Shown piece after piece: positions 10,922 through 22,218 of a stretch of DNA of 64,000 nucleotides. Below the pieces are notes generated by a model. The model did no database searches. It was given only the letters and a program-made list of their open reading frames with translations, and was not told the DNA's origin. Every line of letters starts with the position of its first letter. The stretch's first letter is position 1. The stretch comes from Pseudopyrenochaeta lycopersici. Lineage: Eukaryota > Ascomycota > Dothideomycetes > Pleosporales > Pseudopyrenochaetaceae. The stretch is from positions 620,001-684,000 of the forward strand of contig NHZP01000016.1 in the NCBI GenBank assembly GCA_003313425.1, read 5' to 3'. A program made the translations under genes and the position numbers.

Positions 10922-12370
10922 TCATCCCTGCCGGACTCCTCTTCGACTCGCCCTCGCTGCTCTAGCTGTGTTCGTAAGGATAGCTCCCTCCGCGTCATCA
11001 GCGTCGTGGCCTTCGGACGAGGACTGTATAACTGTGTTGCCTAGTGTATTTGCATACCTGGCGTTGTGGGTATCTAAGGGGAAATCGAAATCTGAACGCG
11101 GGGAGGACTGTGGTGAATCTTCGAATGGGTCGTCTTCGGTGTCCGAAAGACTGGAATGGAGAATCGATTCGCGACGTGGTCTATACAACGGTAGGCGTGG
11201 TGTTTTGGCGGGGGTACTGGATACTGACGCAAACATGTCCGTTGAAAGGGTCGGTAGGCGTCTCGCTGGAGGCGACGAAAATTGGCGCAATGATGATGGT
11301 GAGGGGGGAAGATGAAGTAGAGTTGGTAGTAGCGACTCGGGCGTATCTTGCTGTTTTGCTGGCACAGGAATGGCAGTTCTATGCTGACCAGTGCTCGAAA
11401 GATCAGCCATTGGAAAAGGATGTAGAAGCGTGGAATCTCTCCGCGCAGCACGACCCTCAGGATTGGCTGTGGGAAATGAATCTGAGAAATCAGCGTATAG
11501 CTCCATCACATCCTCCTCGACTGGTGTTGACGGATGCATGAGGGACGACTTTTTCTTCGTAGGAGTTCTTGGTGATGACCCGTCTGAGGACTTTTGTATA
11601 TCTACAAGCTGAGGGAATGCGAAAGCCCTTGCAGTTTGCACGCCTACGGTAATTTCGACGGACGGCGAAGAAGGATGCAATAGCGTTGAGAGTCTTCTCT
11701 TCGGGAAACGGTGTTTTCTAATGGCCGAAGTCTGCGTCGATATATTCGGATCCCTCAAACTTGTTGTCGCATCCACCTTCTTCTCCGCAATGAGCTGTTG
11801 CTCTCTCGATTCATGCCAAATGCTGCCATCAAAATTGGAAATCAGCGAATCAATGGAGTCACGCCGTGTACGGTCCATCGTTGGTACATCGTCGAGGGTG
11901 AGCTCGCGTTTAAGATTCGGTTTCCAACTCGGTCTACGAGTCAATGATCGGCTGTTACTGGAAGCCCTGCGCTTGCGCTCGATTCGTTGTTTCGTCCGCA
12001 GTCGCTGTGGAGTGACTGCCTTTGGCGAAATTGGGAGGTCGTCCAAATCTGATCCTTCCTCTTCCTCGTGAATGACGTCGCTGTTGTAACCGGAATCGTT
12101 GGCATCCTCTTGATCATCCTTTCCATCATCTTTCAATGTTGATGGCGATGTGCCGTTACCACGCTCAGCAACACCGCCCCTCCGAGCGAAATACCGTTCT
12201 CCACCACAGTTTTCGCAAAGCTTCCGCGTGAAGACTACCTGATCGTGTTGCTGGACATTACAGCATGGTGATTGACCGTTGATACCATAGCGAGTAGCGT
12301 CGATACAGTGCTGCCATATGAAGATCGTATGCGTGCAGGAGATGTGGCTAACGGGAAGGACGCGACACAT
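10922..12370 (-). CDS. Uncharacterised Ser/Arg-rich protein with N-terminal Cys cluster
   Basis: Single open frame of 482 aa with no intron. The N-terminus holds paired Cys/His residues: CRVLPVSHISCTHT, then CCNVQQHDQ and KLCENCGG. This spacing is often seen at the start of fungal proteins of unknown function and may bind zinc. The rest is predicted disordered: acidic IHEEEEGSDLDD, basic RLRTKQRIERKRRASS, then many short Ser/Thr-Pro elements such as STLLHP, which recurs at least three times (LSTLLHPSSP, SSLMHPSTP, DSTLLHPFP). Repeated RRxS sites suggest phosphorylation. The C-terminus is basic (RAARASRRGVRQG). No enzyme motif is present. The length of the open frame and its codon regularity support a real gene. 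Confidence 0.75.
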   Translation of the reverse strand: MCRVLPVSHISCTHTIFIWQHCIDATRYGINGQSPCCNVQQHDQVVFTRKLCENCGGERYFARRGGVAERGNGTSPSTLKDDGKDDQEDANDSGYNSDVIHEEEEGSDLDDLPISPKAVTPQRLRTKQRIERKRRASSNSRSLTRRPSWKPNLKRELTLDDVPTMDRTRRDSIDSLISNFDGSIWHESREQQLIAEKKVDATTSLRDPNISTQTSAIRKHRFPKRRLSTLLHPSSPSVEITVGVQTARAFAFPQLVDIQKSSDGSSPRTPTKKKSSLMHPSTPVEEDVMELYADFSDSFPTANPEGRAARRDSTLLHPFPMADLSSTGQHRTAIPVPAKQQDTPESLLPTLLHLPPSPSSLRQFSSPPARRLPTLSTDMFASVSSTPAKTPRLPLYRPRRESILHSSLSDTEDDPFEDSPQSSPRSDFDFPLDTHNARYANTLGNTVIQSSSEGHDADDAEGAILTNTARAARASRRGVRQG

Positions 12371-13159
12371 CAGGTGCGTTGTGCTTTAGGGCCAGCCGGG
12401 GGTCCTTGGGGTCAAGAACTAAATAGTGTGGTAAATTTGTGTCTGTCCTGTGCTTACTGAGGAGTCTTGGTGAGAACAAAGACAAAGAAAATATGACGAA
12501 GAAAAGCTTCAAGAAGTAGCGTCAGAATTGAATGAATGGAAACTCTGACGTTTGTTGATCACGCTACGAGGCAAGGTATGGCACGGACAGCGTGAAATAA
12601 TGGTTGCTAGTGACAGGATACGAAGGAAACAGACGATAGTTGTACAATGAACGCTTGAACGCAACGCTAGAGAAAAAGCCTCAAACCCGAATGCAGAGGC
12701 TAAAGATAAGAATCTTGAGGAAAAAAATGAGCACAATGGCAATGGCTGGCTCAACAATGCTTCTTAAAATTTGAGCCGGCCAAGGTACTTGAACCCCGGC
12801 TGCACCGACTCGAAAGGAGCCACTTTTGCACAGACAGTCGTCATTCTTATCAGACTTGCGGCTCGTGCGCCACATTGCCGCCACTGAGATTGGCGAATTC
12901 TGATTGTGTTTGTTGGGTGACGCTACCGTGGTCGGGAATCCAACACTGGTGATGCCCGGCCGAGGATGCAAGGAAGAACGCCCGGATTCCGTGACTGGCG
13001 GCGCCGGTCATTGCTCGGCTTCCCGAACAGCAACATTGCATGCGAGCAGACTGTCCGATTCGCTGTAATTTTTGGGCAGGGTCTGTCGCGCGCTTCGAAC
13101 GCCCTGGTTACGATTCGCAGGCCGAGTGTTAGACTTCCGCAGCTGCGCAAATGAGGACA
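12371..13159. other. Intergenic between two minus-strand genes
   Basis: Promoter of the 482-aa gene and 3' flank of the RNase H2A gene. Several overlapping open frames of 60-96 codons occur on both strands near 12500-13200, but none is supported by motifs or splicing. Confidence 0.5.
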
Positions 13160-14239
13160 TCAGAAAACTTCCATTTCCTCCGTGACCCGCTTCCCGAACC
13201 AATCCACAAGCTCGTCGCCGGCACTTTCATTCTTTCCGACAAAGAAATCCGTCATACGCATTTCATTGCCATCGTCTTCAACAGGCCAGTCGATGGTTAC
13301 ATCCGCTTTCTTCCCTTCCAGCATGTCTTTCGCTGTAGCCCAGGAAAAGCGACACTCGCTGCCCCAGCCAAAGATGGGATCCTTATTCTGCTTTAACCAA
13401 TTCGAAGTCCGCGCATCACTAGGATATCCCGACCCCCATGGTACTTCGACCTCTGTGCCTTCTTCTGCGTTGGCGGTTGGACCGTGGTATGGTTCGTAGC
13501 AGATATCCAGCGCAGCATCTCGGGTGACTTTGGCGCACACCGAGGCGGCACTCACACAGGGATATAAGCTATCGGCCTTTTTGGCGACTGTGATTCGGAT
13601 GGTTGGCCATATTCTTTCGAGCTTCTTCTGGTAAATTTCCGGCTTGCCGATTGTGTCGATGTATATCTCCTTGACATTGACGCCCTGAGCCAAGACTCCC
13701 TTGATGAGATCAATGGTGGCATCCATAGCTTGTGCATTCAAATTGTACATAGTAGGCGCCAACATGTGCGCCGAGATGTCTTGTGCGGATAGCGACCGCA
13801 TTGCCCAACCGCCTGCCTTGTAGAGATCTGAGCCCTCGGTGCAGAGCTTGCGCATGAGGTACGAACGAAAGTCGGGTGTCAATAACTTAGAGTCGTCAAA
13901 GTGATGTGTCTCGGCAAGGAGGGAGTGGTGCAGTTCAATGGGCAAATAGAAAAGTGCGTAAATCATGGGACCTGGTGGCTATGTGAGTCGCAATACTTGA
14001 GCCCAGCATTCAGGTTACGTACCCAAGACGGGGCCTCTTCCCGCCTCATCTACACCTAGCACGACTTCTGTAGACATATCTTGGGCAACCTGCTGCGGTA
14101 TTGGTGAGAAGTGGGAGTAGGACTTGCCCGCCAGGATGTCGGATTTGTTAATCGATGGTGGCATGAATACGTTCGAGGGCGGAGTTTCCAAGTCGGTATC
14201 TTGCGTGTCCATCTCAACATCTTTATTTGTGTCGGCCAT
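13160..14239 (-). CDS. rnh201: Ribonuclease H2 subunit A (catalytic)
   Basis: CDS complement of 13160..13971 and 14023..14239 (342 aa). It cleaves the RNA strand of RNA/DNA hybrids and nicks at single embedded ribonucleotides, working in the nucleus with subunits B and C. The family signature VDEAGRGPVLGPM is completed across the 51 bp intron (GTACGT donor), with catalytic Asp64 and Glu65. Further family blocks are DDSKLLTPDFR, EIYIDTIGKPE, VAKKADSLYPCVSAASVCAK and GSGYPSDARTSNWLK. The N-terminal 45 residues are polar and poorly conserved. The length matches eukaryotic RNASEH2A plus a short N-terminal extension. The subunit assignment is firm, because subunits B and C share none of these motifs. 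Confidence 0.95.
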
Positions 14240-14637
14240 GATTTTTGAATGTGCGGTCTTGGTCGTGAGGCTCTTGGGGGATCGTTCTTCACTGCGGTCG
14301 CCGCAAAGTGAGTGGAAACGGGAAGACGCGTCGACGCGACCTTACCGAGTCGCTAGCGTGACAATTACGCCAGACATGAGAGCGACACGGTAACCTCAGC
14401 CGGCACACTGCAGACAAACACGGCACGTTGCATACAGTTTTCCACACTGGTTCTGAACACCTACCGAAACAAGTATCTTATTAACTGCAAGTCATCTCTC
14501 GTGTCACCACACAGTCTGCCATACCGCAGAAGGCTTGCTCAATGCAGCAAGCCTCACTCAGCATGCGGAAGCCCTCCTACTGCACAAACAATACACTTAC
14601 ACTAAAAGACTTGAACCCACCTCTAACCTGTCCTCTT
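14240..14637. other. Intergenic between RNase H2A and the SDR gene
   Basis: 398 bp holding the promoter of the RNase H2A gene and the 3' end of the SDR gene. Nothing further was seen. Confidence 0.5.
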
Positions 14638-15773
14638 TCACTTTGCGCTGTTATAAATCGTCTTGCTAACCCCATCTCTAACGCTCTCCTGCAACCAGTT
14701 TGGTAAGCCTCTCAACAAGCTGACCTTCGCTATTGTGCTCGGCAAGTAGACCTGTCCACCCGTACACCTCTCGATCCTCTCCACAACCTTATCAGCCACA
14801 GCCGTCGGTTCCGTAATCACACTCCCCTCCTTCTCCAAATCCTTCTCAACAGGCTTCAGTAGCGGCGTTCTCACCCAGTTGGGGTGGATGGACGTTGTGA
14901 GGACATTCGGGGCCTTGTAATGGTGTTTAAGCTCCTGGTTAAGACCCTCGTGGAAGGAGAGGATAGCGGCTTTGGTCGCGGTGTAGTCTGTGAGGCCGCC
15001 GACGCCGACATATGATGCTGTGCTGGCAATGGTGACGATGTGGCCTTTGTTCTCTGCGATCATGGCTGGTAGGAAGGCTTTGATGGTGTACCAGTTGCTC
15101 AGCACGTTAACGTCAAAGATTTTGCGTAGATACTCATCCGACGTGTCAAGGATGGTGTGGGATGCCAGGATACCAGCATTATTTATGAGGATGGAGGGTG
15201 CACCCAAGGTCTCCTTAACCTTCTCCGCTGTCGAGTAGACAGTCGCGGAATCTGTAACGTCACAGGAGAAGAACTTGATGTTTGCGTCTACAGCCCAGAT
15301 CGTCAGCACCTTTCCCACAGCAAATAGTAGAAGTGATCATTCTTACAGCCCTGCAACCCCTCGGGTAACTGTTGAATATCCAATACTGCAACCCTAACTC
15401 CACGGTTTACCAATCTCTTAACGATCAACTCTCCAATCCCACTGCAACCCCCTGTCACCACGGCGACTTCTCGGCCCAAATTCCAGCGCGCCTTCTCGCT
15501 CTTAAACCGCCCCGCATTCAGTGCGACGTGGTTGAGTTGCTTATTCAGAACGCCCGTGACACCCAGGGCAAGGCACCATTTCAGCGCTTTGAGGATCTTC
15601 GCATACTGCTGAGGATCTCGAAGCGCGGCGATGCGGCTTGTGAGTTGGTTGCGAATCTGCGGAGGGGCTTTTGTTAAGACCCAAAGTAAGGTTGCTGTGA
15701 GGACTGGGTTGAGCGCGACATGGCCAACAGAGAGAGTGAGGAGGTTGACGGCACGTTGGAGTGCGACGGACAT
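14638..15773 (-). CDS. Membrane-anchored short-chain dehydrogenase/reductase
   Basis: CDS complement of 14638..15287 and 15347..15773 (358 aa). A classical SDR: TGGCSGIG (107-114) is the NAD(P) glycine motif, DVTDS follows the second strand, NNAG is at 178-181, and the catalytic pair lies in DYTATK (Tyr about 244, Lys about 248) after STASYVGVGG. Two hydrophobic stretches in the first 80 residues (LNPVLTATLLWVL, LKWCLALGVTGVL) suggest an ER or lipid-droplet anchor. The N-terminal anchor and the SIHPNWVRTPLL block resemble retinol-dehydrogenase/DHRS-type SDRs of fungi. The substrate cannot be read from sequence. The 59 bp intron has a GTAAGA donor and a CTGTAG acceptor. Nearby genes do not indicate a pathway. 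Confidence 0.9.
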
Positions 15774-16549
15774 GTTGTGCTCAGAGTGCTGGAAGAGGAG
15801 CTACGTTCGTGGGACAGTGACTGGACTTCGGCGCGTTCTTAGCTGATGTCGAATACCCGGATCTGGTCGAACTGCGGTTCCGCGGTAGCTTCAAAGAGGG
15901 GAGCTTCTGCCGCACCATCGCGGTGATGCGCCACGATTCGTCCATCGGACTCGCTCCGACTCTGTCAAAAGGTGGCGTACCTCGGCACGACAAATCAGGT
16001 CGCTGAGGGTACGTCATTGGTGCGCGTGAGTATTGTTCGGTACTAATGTAGACGCGCCCGCTGAACGTGGTCAGCTTTGCGAAGACCTCTCTATGCTAGG
16101 GTAGGGTTGAATACATTGGAGGTGGGTCTTTCCTGCAAATCCGGGGTAGCAGACGTGGAGAGTGGGCTCGCTAGCTGTTTAAGGAGCATCCAGTCTCGTC
16201 ACCTGCTTTTTACGGCTGAACATGTGAAAATCTTCGAAATCGATACGGATGTAGAGTTGAATTTGATCGCGCTACTCGGAAGTCAACACAGTTGAGATCG
16301 CCCACTATCCCCTCAAACACCTTGCTAACCAGCCAATACCATGACGCATAAGTATGCACTCTATCCATATCCCTAGAGCTTATGCTGAGAACGAAGTTGA
16401 TGCAAAAATGATGTTGTTACAAAGCAAAAACCTCGATAGACCCAATGCCAAGCTGGGCCTCAAGCTCCCCATTTTCCTTGCCAGACCCATTTTTCGCTCC
16501 GAGTCGTATGACGATCTTGAAAGGCTGTAATGATCGACGGGAACGACGT
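15774..16549. other. Intergenic between the SDR gene and pmt2
   Basis: SDR promoter on the left and pmt2 3' flank on the right. Small open frames on both strands (near 15781-16017 and 16077-16295) have no support. Confidence 0.5.
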
Positions 16550-19070
16550 TTAATCTGTCATCTTCCAGCTGTCGAACCACTTGAGGTGTTTCCACTGGCT
16601 GCTAGGTCCAACCATACCAAAACTGATAGCCCTGAACAGCCAGTACAGTCCAATGATAATCACATAAAGCACTCCAAAAATACCCCATTGAACTTGTTTA
16701 CTCAACTTTCTCGTTGACCAGTCCAGACAGAAGCCCATCACGATGATCGCGAACCAGAGTGCAGGGTAGTAGTGATGCACATACGTCACACGACCCATGG
16801 CGACGAATGGGATATAATGCAAGACCCAGCCGATGACGGGATAGATGCCAGAGTAGAGGATCTGGTCAATATCCGATTGTTTGAGGTCGTCATAGCCACG
16901 TTGCCAGCGGACGAGGTAGAAGACAACAATGAGACCGAAGATGCCAAGAGAGGCAGTGCTTCCCCAGTAGACGGCAGGGTTGCCGAGGAGGAAGTACTTG
17001 ACAACTGTTATGGTGAGTCAGAAGGGTCCGATATAAGAGACACGAGGAAATGCTTACTATCATCATTCCAACCGCACATACGAAGACCAACGTGGAGAAG
17101 GGGCCATTGCCAGAAACTGGAGGCAAGATCGTCTTGCTTGTCAGGGTCAGGGACGAGGGCATTGTTGGATGTCATCATGGCTACGTTGAGGTGAATGAAG
17201 TCCTGGAAGAAGGGGGATTTGTAATCGCCTGGATTTCCAGCGGGGACTAGCAGGGTCAGTATGGGTATAAATGAGGAGGCGAACAGAGAACAACTTACGC
17301 CTTTCGTTGGTATGGCTTTCAATATTCCAGTGCGTGTAGACATCACGAGGGTTGTTTGCCTTGACACAGGTAGTCTCAATTTGCTTGAATCCCCATTGAG
17401 GCAAGTTTACATTGCCTGCACGGAGGTAGCAGCCGAGGTCCTGGTGCCTCAGGCGGAAAGCAGTGGTCAGCGTCCGAATTCTTGTGTGATCTCTTGAAGC
17501 AGCATCACGGACGACCTCAATGACCCAGTGGTCCTTGGTGTCACCGACAGTGGTGTTGCCATAGCAAGATACTTCCCAGTCGCTCTTAGTGACCGGAGCA
17601 GCAACCTGGTGGGAGTGGAGGTTACGGCCAGTTTGAGCGTGAATTAGTCGAATGACGTCGTTGTTTCCAGGGAAGCGAAGCTCCTCATCTGGCTGGTACT
17701 CAACCTCGTGACGGTTGGGATAGAAAAACCAGTCATTGTTGGCATCCTTGTGGTGGTAGCAAGTGATTTGCTGCTGGGTGGAACCCTCAGGATAGGTTTG
17801 GACATGAGAGTGAAGGAGACCGCCTCCATATCCCATGTTCTTCAAAGTCGCACGGGAGCCATATGCGACCTCGAGCGGACTGTCCTTGCCGACTTCAGTT
17901 CCTCGTAGATTGGCTTGGAAGAGGGAGCTCATCTGGGCATCTCCTGGTCCGCTATTCTCAAGAATTAGGAAATGTAGGTAGAATGAAAAGGTATAGACGG
18001 CCAACGGGATGAGTATGAGACCGAACACTCGGAAAGCCACATGTGTGAACAGTTCAATCTAGTAATGTTAATTTGGGTTGGAACATGCTTGGGTGTTGTC
18101 TGTATACCTTCGGCATCTTCAGGTCACCAAACTTCCTCCAGAGATCCTCAATGGTGTAGAGGCCAACCAAAGCCGTAACAAAGAAGCCGACCCACTTGAC
18201 GCTGCACACGCATCCGATGGAGACACCGGTCAGCATCAGCCACAGGCCCCATTCAGGAGAGAACGGGTCCTTTTGCTGACGATGAAACTTGGACCAGCAG
18301 AATACGGTGGTGAAGGTGAAGCAGAGTAGCATAGAGTCGAGTAAAATGAAGCGGCTGATGGTAGTGTATGAGTTTTCGCAGAGAACTGCCAAGGTCACGA
18401 ACCAGACCACCGGCCTCCGGAAGTTCAACTCCTTCGCGGTGAAGTAGGCCAGGGGGACGCAAACGGCGCCAAAAGCAGAGTTGAAGAGGCGCATGAAGGT
18501 ATAATTCAGCTCCTCGGGGTATGTTTCTCCAGATTTGAATTCGAACGAGCCATTGTAGCCTGCAAGGTAACCCGACAGACCGACGAGCATCTTTCCGAGT
18601 GGGGGGTGGACATCGAAGTAGAATTCGCGTTTGAGGTAGTGAGAGCCGAACTTGCCAAAGCTGTGCATTTGTTAGAGGGATGCTCCTAGACGGTGGTATG
18701 ATGGCTTTGCTTACTGAGCCTCATCCCAAGTAACGATCGGCGAGAGACCAATCTTGTACATGCGCGTAAAGAAGGCGAGGGCAGTGAAAATCAGTGGCGC
18801 CCAGATAAACTCATACTCGTCCAGAGCGGCGATGATGTTGAACTGCTGTGGTCTGGTCAGCCCTGGTCAATTGGACTATGTAGCCGCGATCTTGCTAAAA
18901 GGTCCAATGCTGCATGCAAAGAGGGGACATACCTGATCCGGCTTGACCTTGGATTTCTCTGTAGTTGACGCCTCTGCCACCACCGGTGTGGTAGATTGTG
19001 CAGCTACATTTCTTCTCCGCAGCTCCTCCGCGTGTGCATCTGCGCCCGTTGTGCGCGCCGTTGCTGCCAT
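16550..19070 (-). CDS. pmt2: Protein O-mannosyltransferase, PMT2 subfamily
   Basis: CDS complement of 16550..17004, 17058..17246, 17299..18058, 18108..18660, 18715..18845 and 18933..19070 (741 aa; an acceptor 3 bp further in exon 2 would give 740). This ER membrane enzyme transfers mannose from dolichyl-phosphate mannose to Ser/Thr of secretory proteins. [19 protein letters not shown] in the first lumenal loop carries the Asp-Glu pair of the family, and [13 protein letters not shown] follows directly. The central lumenal part contains MIR-type segments ([32 protein letters not shown]), and several TM helices occur at both ends. [20 protein letters not shown] is closest to the Pmt2 class, and the length agrees with yeast Pmt2 (about 760 aa). 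All introns are 46-87 bp. Confidence 0.95.
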
Positions 19071-19895
19071 GATTGATGGCTTGGGGCTTTGACTCCCACT
19101 TTTTGAGGCTGTTGGCGCGGTGTTGGAGAATGTTCAGGAGGGTGATTGTGCCGCAAGGCTCGATTTGGTGGTAGCTGTTGGGGCGGTATCGCGCAGGTTG
19201 CGCACCGTGACAGGAGTCTTCAAACGCTAAAGTTGAAGAGGAAATAATTAAAAGTGGCAGTAAGCCGAAGAAGACACCCCCAAAGAGAGTGAGGGCATAA
19301 AGAGGCTCGCCGAGAAAGGGAGAAGTAGATGGACCCCTTGCGATGCTGCAGATCGAGGAGTTGGTGGGCTGTACCGAAATAGATCGACGAGCAGCTGAAC
19401 GAAGCTAGGGCCGCGTGTGCAAGGGGAAGAAGTAGCGATCTGTTGCGATATCACGTGCAAATCTAACATCCATCGTCGGTGGATGCAGTCAACAACGCCC
19501 AAGATGTGCTCTCTGTTGGCTCATCATTAATCGCATACATGGAAAGCCATTATGTCAAGTATTGGAGGATAGCACTTTCCATGCAGAGGCCGATGTCAAT
19601 GGCCAGTGCGCTACATGAGCAGACAGGCAAAACCGCAGTGCAGCCGACGAACTTTAATTCTCGTCTACAATTGCCCAAGACTTAATCGTCTTATTTCAAC
19701 AAACTCCTATAGATACAATGCTTTGGCCAAGGGGCCCCTCTTTCCGCTAGAAATGCTTTGCGCCGTCTATCAACACCAAAGTCGCATGTGGACCCAGATT
19801 AGTTTGGAATATCGAACCATGCCGTTGCCAACGCCTATGGAGGCTAGGGATGCAGAAATGTCTGCCATACTCAAAAAAATCATGTAGTCTTTCCT
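19071..19895. other. Intergenic between pmt2 and the MFS gene
   Basis: pmt2 promoter on the left and the 3' flank of the MFS gene on the right. A plus-strand open frame at 19606-19887 was considered and not accepted. Confidence 0.5.
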
Positions 19896-22218
19896 TTAGT
19901 CTTCGTCTTGTCCGACTCGCTTATATTTTCCACCTGAGCTGTCGCCTTCTCCATTTCCCTTCGTCCTCTTGACCATGTTGCTGATCCAGCCACCAATGCC
20001 TTCACTGCCTTCTGCTTTTGATAAGTCTTTCCCACTCTCAACATCCGGTGGCTCAATATCGAGCCCAGGAATGGCATCGTCCTGTGCACGGCGTCCGGTG
20101 CGAATATCAAGCGATGGCACAGGAGAGCCACGGCCGCCACTGAAAAGTGACTCTGCTTCGGCAAGGGTTTGAGGAGTAGGCATAACCGATGTTGCGTCCC
20201 CAAATAGCGAGTTCATGTCCTCTAGGCGGACATTTGCAGTCTCGGGGTAGATAAAGTATACTGGAGGAGTGTTAGCGTATTTGAGTGGGAAGCCAAGGTA
20301 AAATTGTACGTACCAATGACGAAACTGGCAGCGCAAAAGAATGCGTGGATAAGATATAGGCGCCATTGAATGTGCTCCTGTAAAATAGGTGTCATTTCTC
20401 CTACCAGCCAGTTAAAGGCCCAATTGGTGGCCGTGCTCAGGCTGGCACCCTTTGCACGAATGCTGAGTGGAAGGATCTCGGGCGGGTATAACCATGGAAT
20501 AGGACCCCATGAGTATCCAAACGCGGCGTTGTAGATCATGACGAATATGACTACCATATTTGGTGTCCAGCTCGCTTGCAGGAAGATAAAGTACGAGATC
20601 GCGGAGAGTGAGACGACCATCATCAGAGCTCCAGAGAGAAGTATCTTTCTTCGACCCAGGGTATCTATGATGTACCAAGGCGGAATCGTAGATAGCAAGT
20701 AGGTGATGGCGTTGATTCCCGTCATGAGGATAGCCTGTCGGCCGTACCAACCGGCTTCTTCGAACACAAGGGGTGCATAGTATGAGATGACGTTGATGCC
20801 GTTGAGCTGCGCCAGGGCTTGGGCCGACATGGCAATAAAGACGCGCTTATAGTACCGCTTGAACATGTCCGAATACGATCGTTCGCCTTCTTGTCGTTGG
20901 AGCAGAACGTTCATCTTGATTTCTCGGTATTCGTCTCGGGCTTTGGGATTGTGGATGTCGCCTTTTCCGAACAAATTGGCAATAACTACAATGCCTTCTT
21001 CGTCATGATCGTTGTCAAGTAGCCATCTGATCATGTTAGTAAGGCCTTGTCAATAGGGGTTATACTACACACCTAGGGGACTCGCAAATGAGCAGACTAC
21101 CACCAGCAAGCAGCAATCCCATAACACACTGCATAAACAGGGGAATTCTCCAAGACCAGTCACTCTTTATGTAACTGCAGAAGTAATCGACCCAGACACT
21201 GACAGCATAGCCTGTGATATTGCCAGTGAATTCGATGCAGCCCATCTTTCCTCGATTATGGGGCGGAGAGATCTCAGACTGGTAGACGGGCACAATGGTC
21301 GAAAGTGTTCCAACGCCAAGACCAGCAATGATCCTGCCAAGTAGCATCATTGGGATACCGGTCGCCAACGTTTGGAGGGCTCCGCCAACGACAAAAATAA
21401 GAGAACCGTATAGAATGGTCTTGCGTCTGCCCAAAACATCCCCTATGCGGCCAACTAGTAATGACGAGATGAAAGCACCGACTTCGAGTATTGCGACCAT
21501 GGTACCCAGTTCAGCACTTGTAGGCTGATTGAAATAGTCCTTGAAGTAGACTCCACTGCAAACGCTATCAGATATATTCGAGCATGGAAGGGTTCGGGGC
21601 GGCGCACGTAATAATTCCGGACATGACTCCCTGATCGTAACCAAACAGGAATACACCTAACGAGACAAAGACGCTTGTAAAGTAACTAAGTTTATTAGTG
21701 AATAGCTTACACTTGGACATGTACAAGACTCACATGAGCTTCTTCCCGTGTAGCCCGTGCATCCGGGATGGTCTGTCGTTAGGCGCCATGATGGCAGCGA
21801 GGATTTTCTCCGCCTTTGAGATGGTCCGGGGCCCAGGGTTGGGTATTTCAATATCCTCCTTGGTTATAGCACTTCCTTTCTCGTGGAGGCCTTCCTGAGA
21901 CTGGAAACGTGTACGCTTCTGCTGCCGTCGAGGCCGCGAGGGTCGACCTCCTTCGAGTGACTCTCTGAGACGGATGCGGAGAGGGTCTTCCCGGTCAGCT
22001 AGCTGGTCGACGAGGTCGCCTGTATCACTCCAGAGCGAGAATTGGGAGTCTGAGGAAGGTGTGTCGAAAGACGACCGCGGGCTATCCTTATCGTGGTCGT
22101 CAAGGAGATAAGCCGAATCTTGGTCTCGCGGCCGTGCCGAGGACGACAGATTGTGGAGCGGGATGTTAGCAGGCCTCCTGTTGCCGTGCGTGAAGGAAGG
22201 AATCTTGAGGATCGCAGG
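19896..22218 (-). CDS. MFS sugar porter with long cytoplasmic N-terminal tail (5' end unresolved)
   Basis: CDS complement of 19896..20260, 20314..21026, 21073..21555, 21608..21685 and 21734..>22218 (at least 707 aa). Sugar-porter motifs are in order: FLFGYDQGVMSG in TM1, GRIGDVLGRRKT in loop 2-3, MLLGRIIAGLGVG, CESPRWLLDND, SAQALAQLNGINVISYYAP in TM7, DTLGRRKILLSG, and YPETANVRLEDM after TM12. About 160 residues precede TM1 (e.g. QFSLWSDTGDLVDQLADRED), and the frame stays open back to an AG at 22219-22220, preceded by an in-frame stop. A first exon therefore lies further upstream. The ATG at 22440 with a weak GTCTTG donor is in phase but unproven. The only internal start before TM1 is the Met of LAAIMAPND. 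The C-terminal tail of about 110 residues is Ser/Asp/Lys-rich. The sugar transported is unknown. Confidence 0.88.

Noticed and set aside
12700..12900. tRNA-like GGGGTTCAAGTACC on the minus strand
   Set aside because: The sides of the supposed T loop do not pair and no acceptor stem or A box fits.
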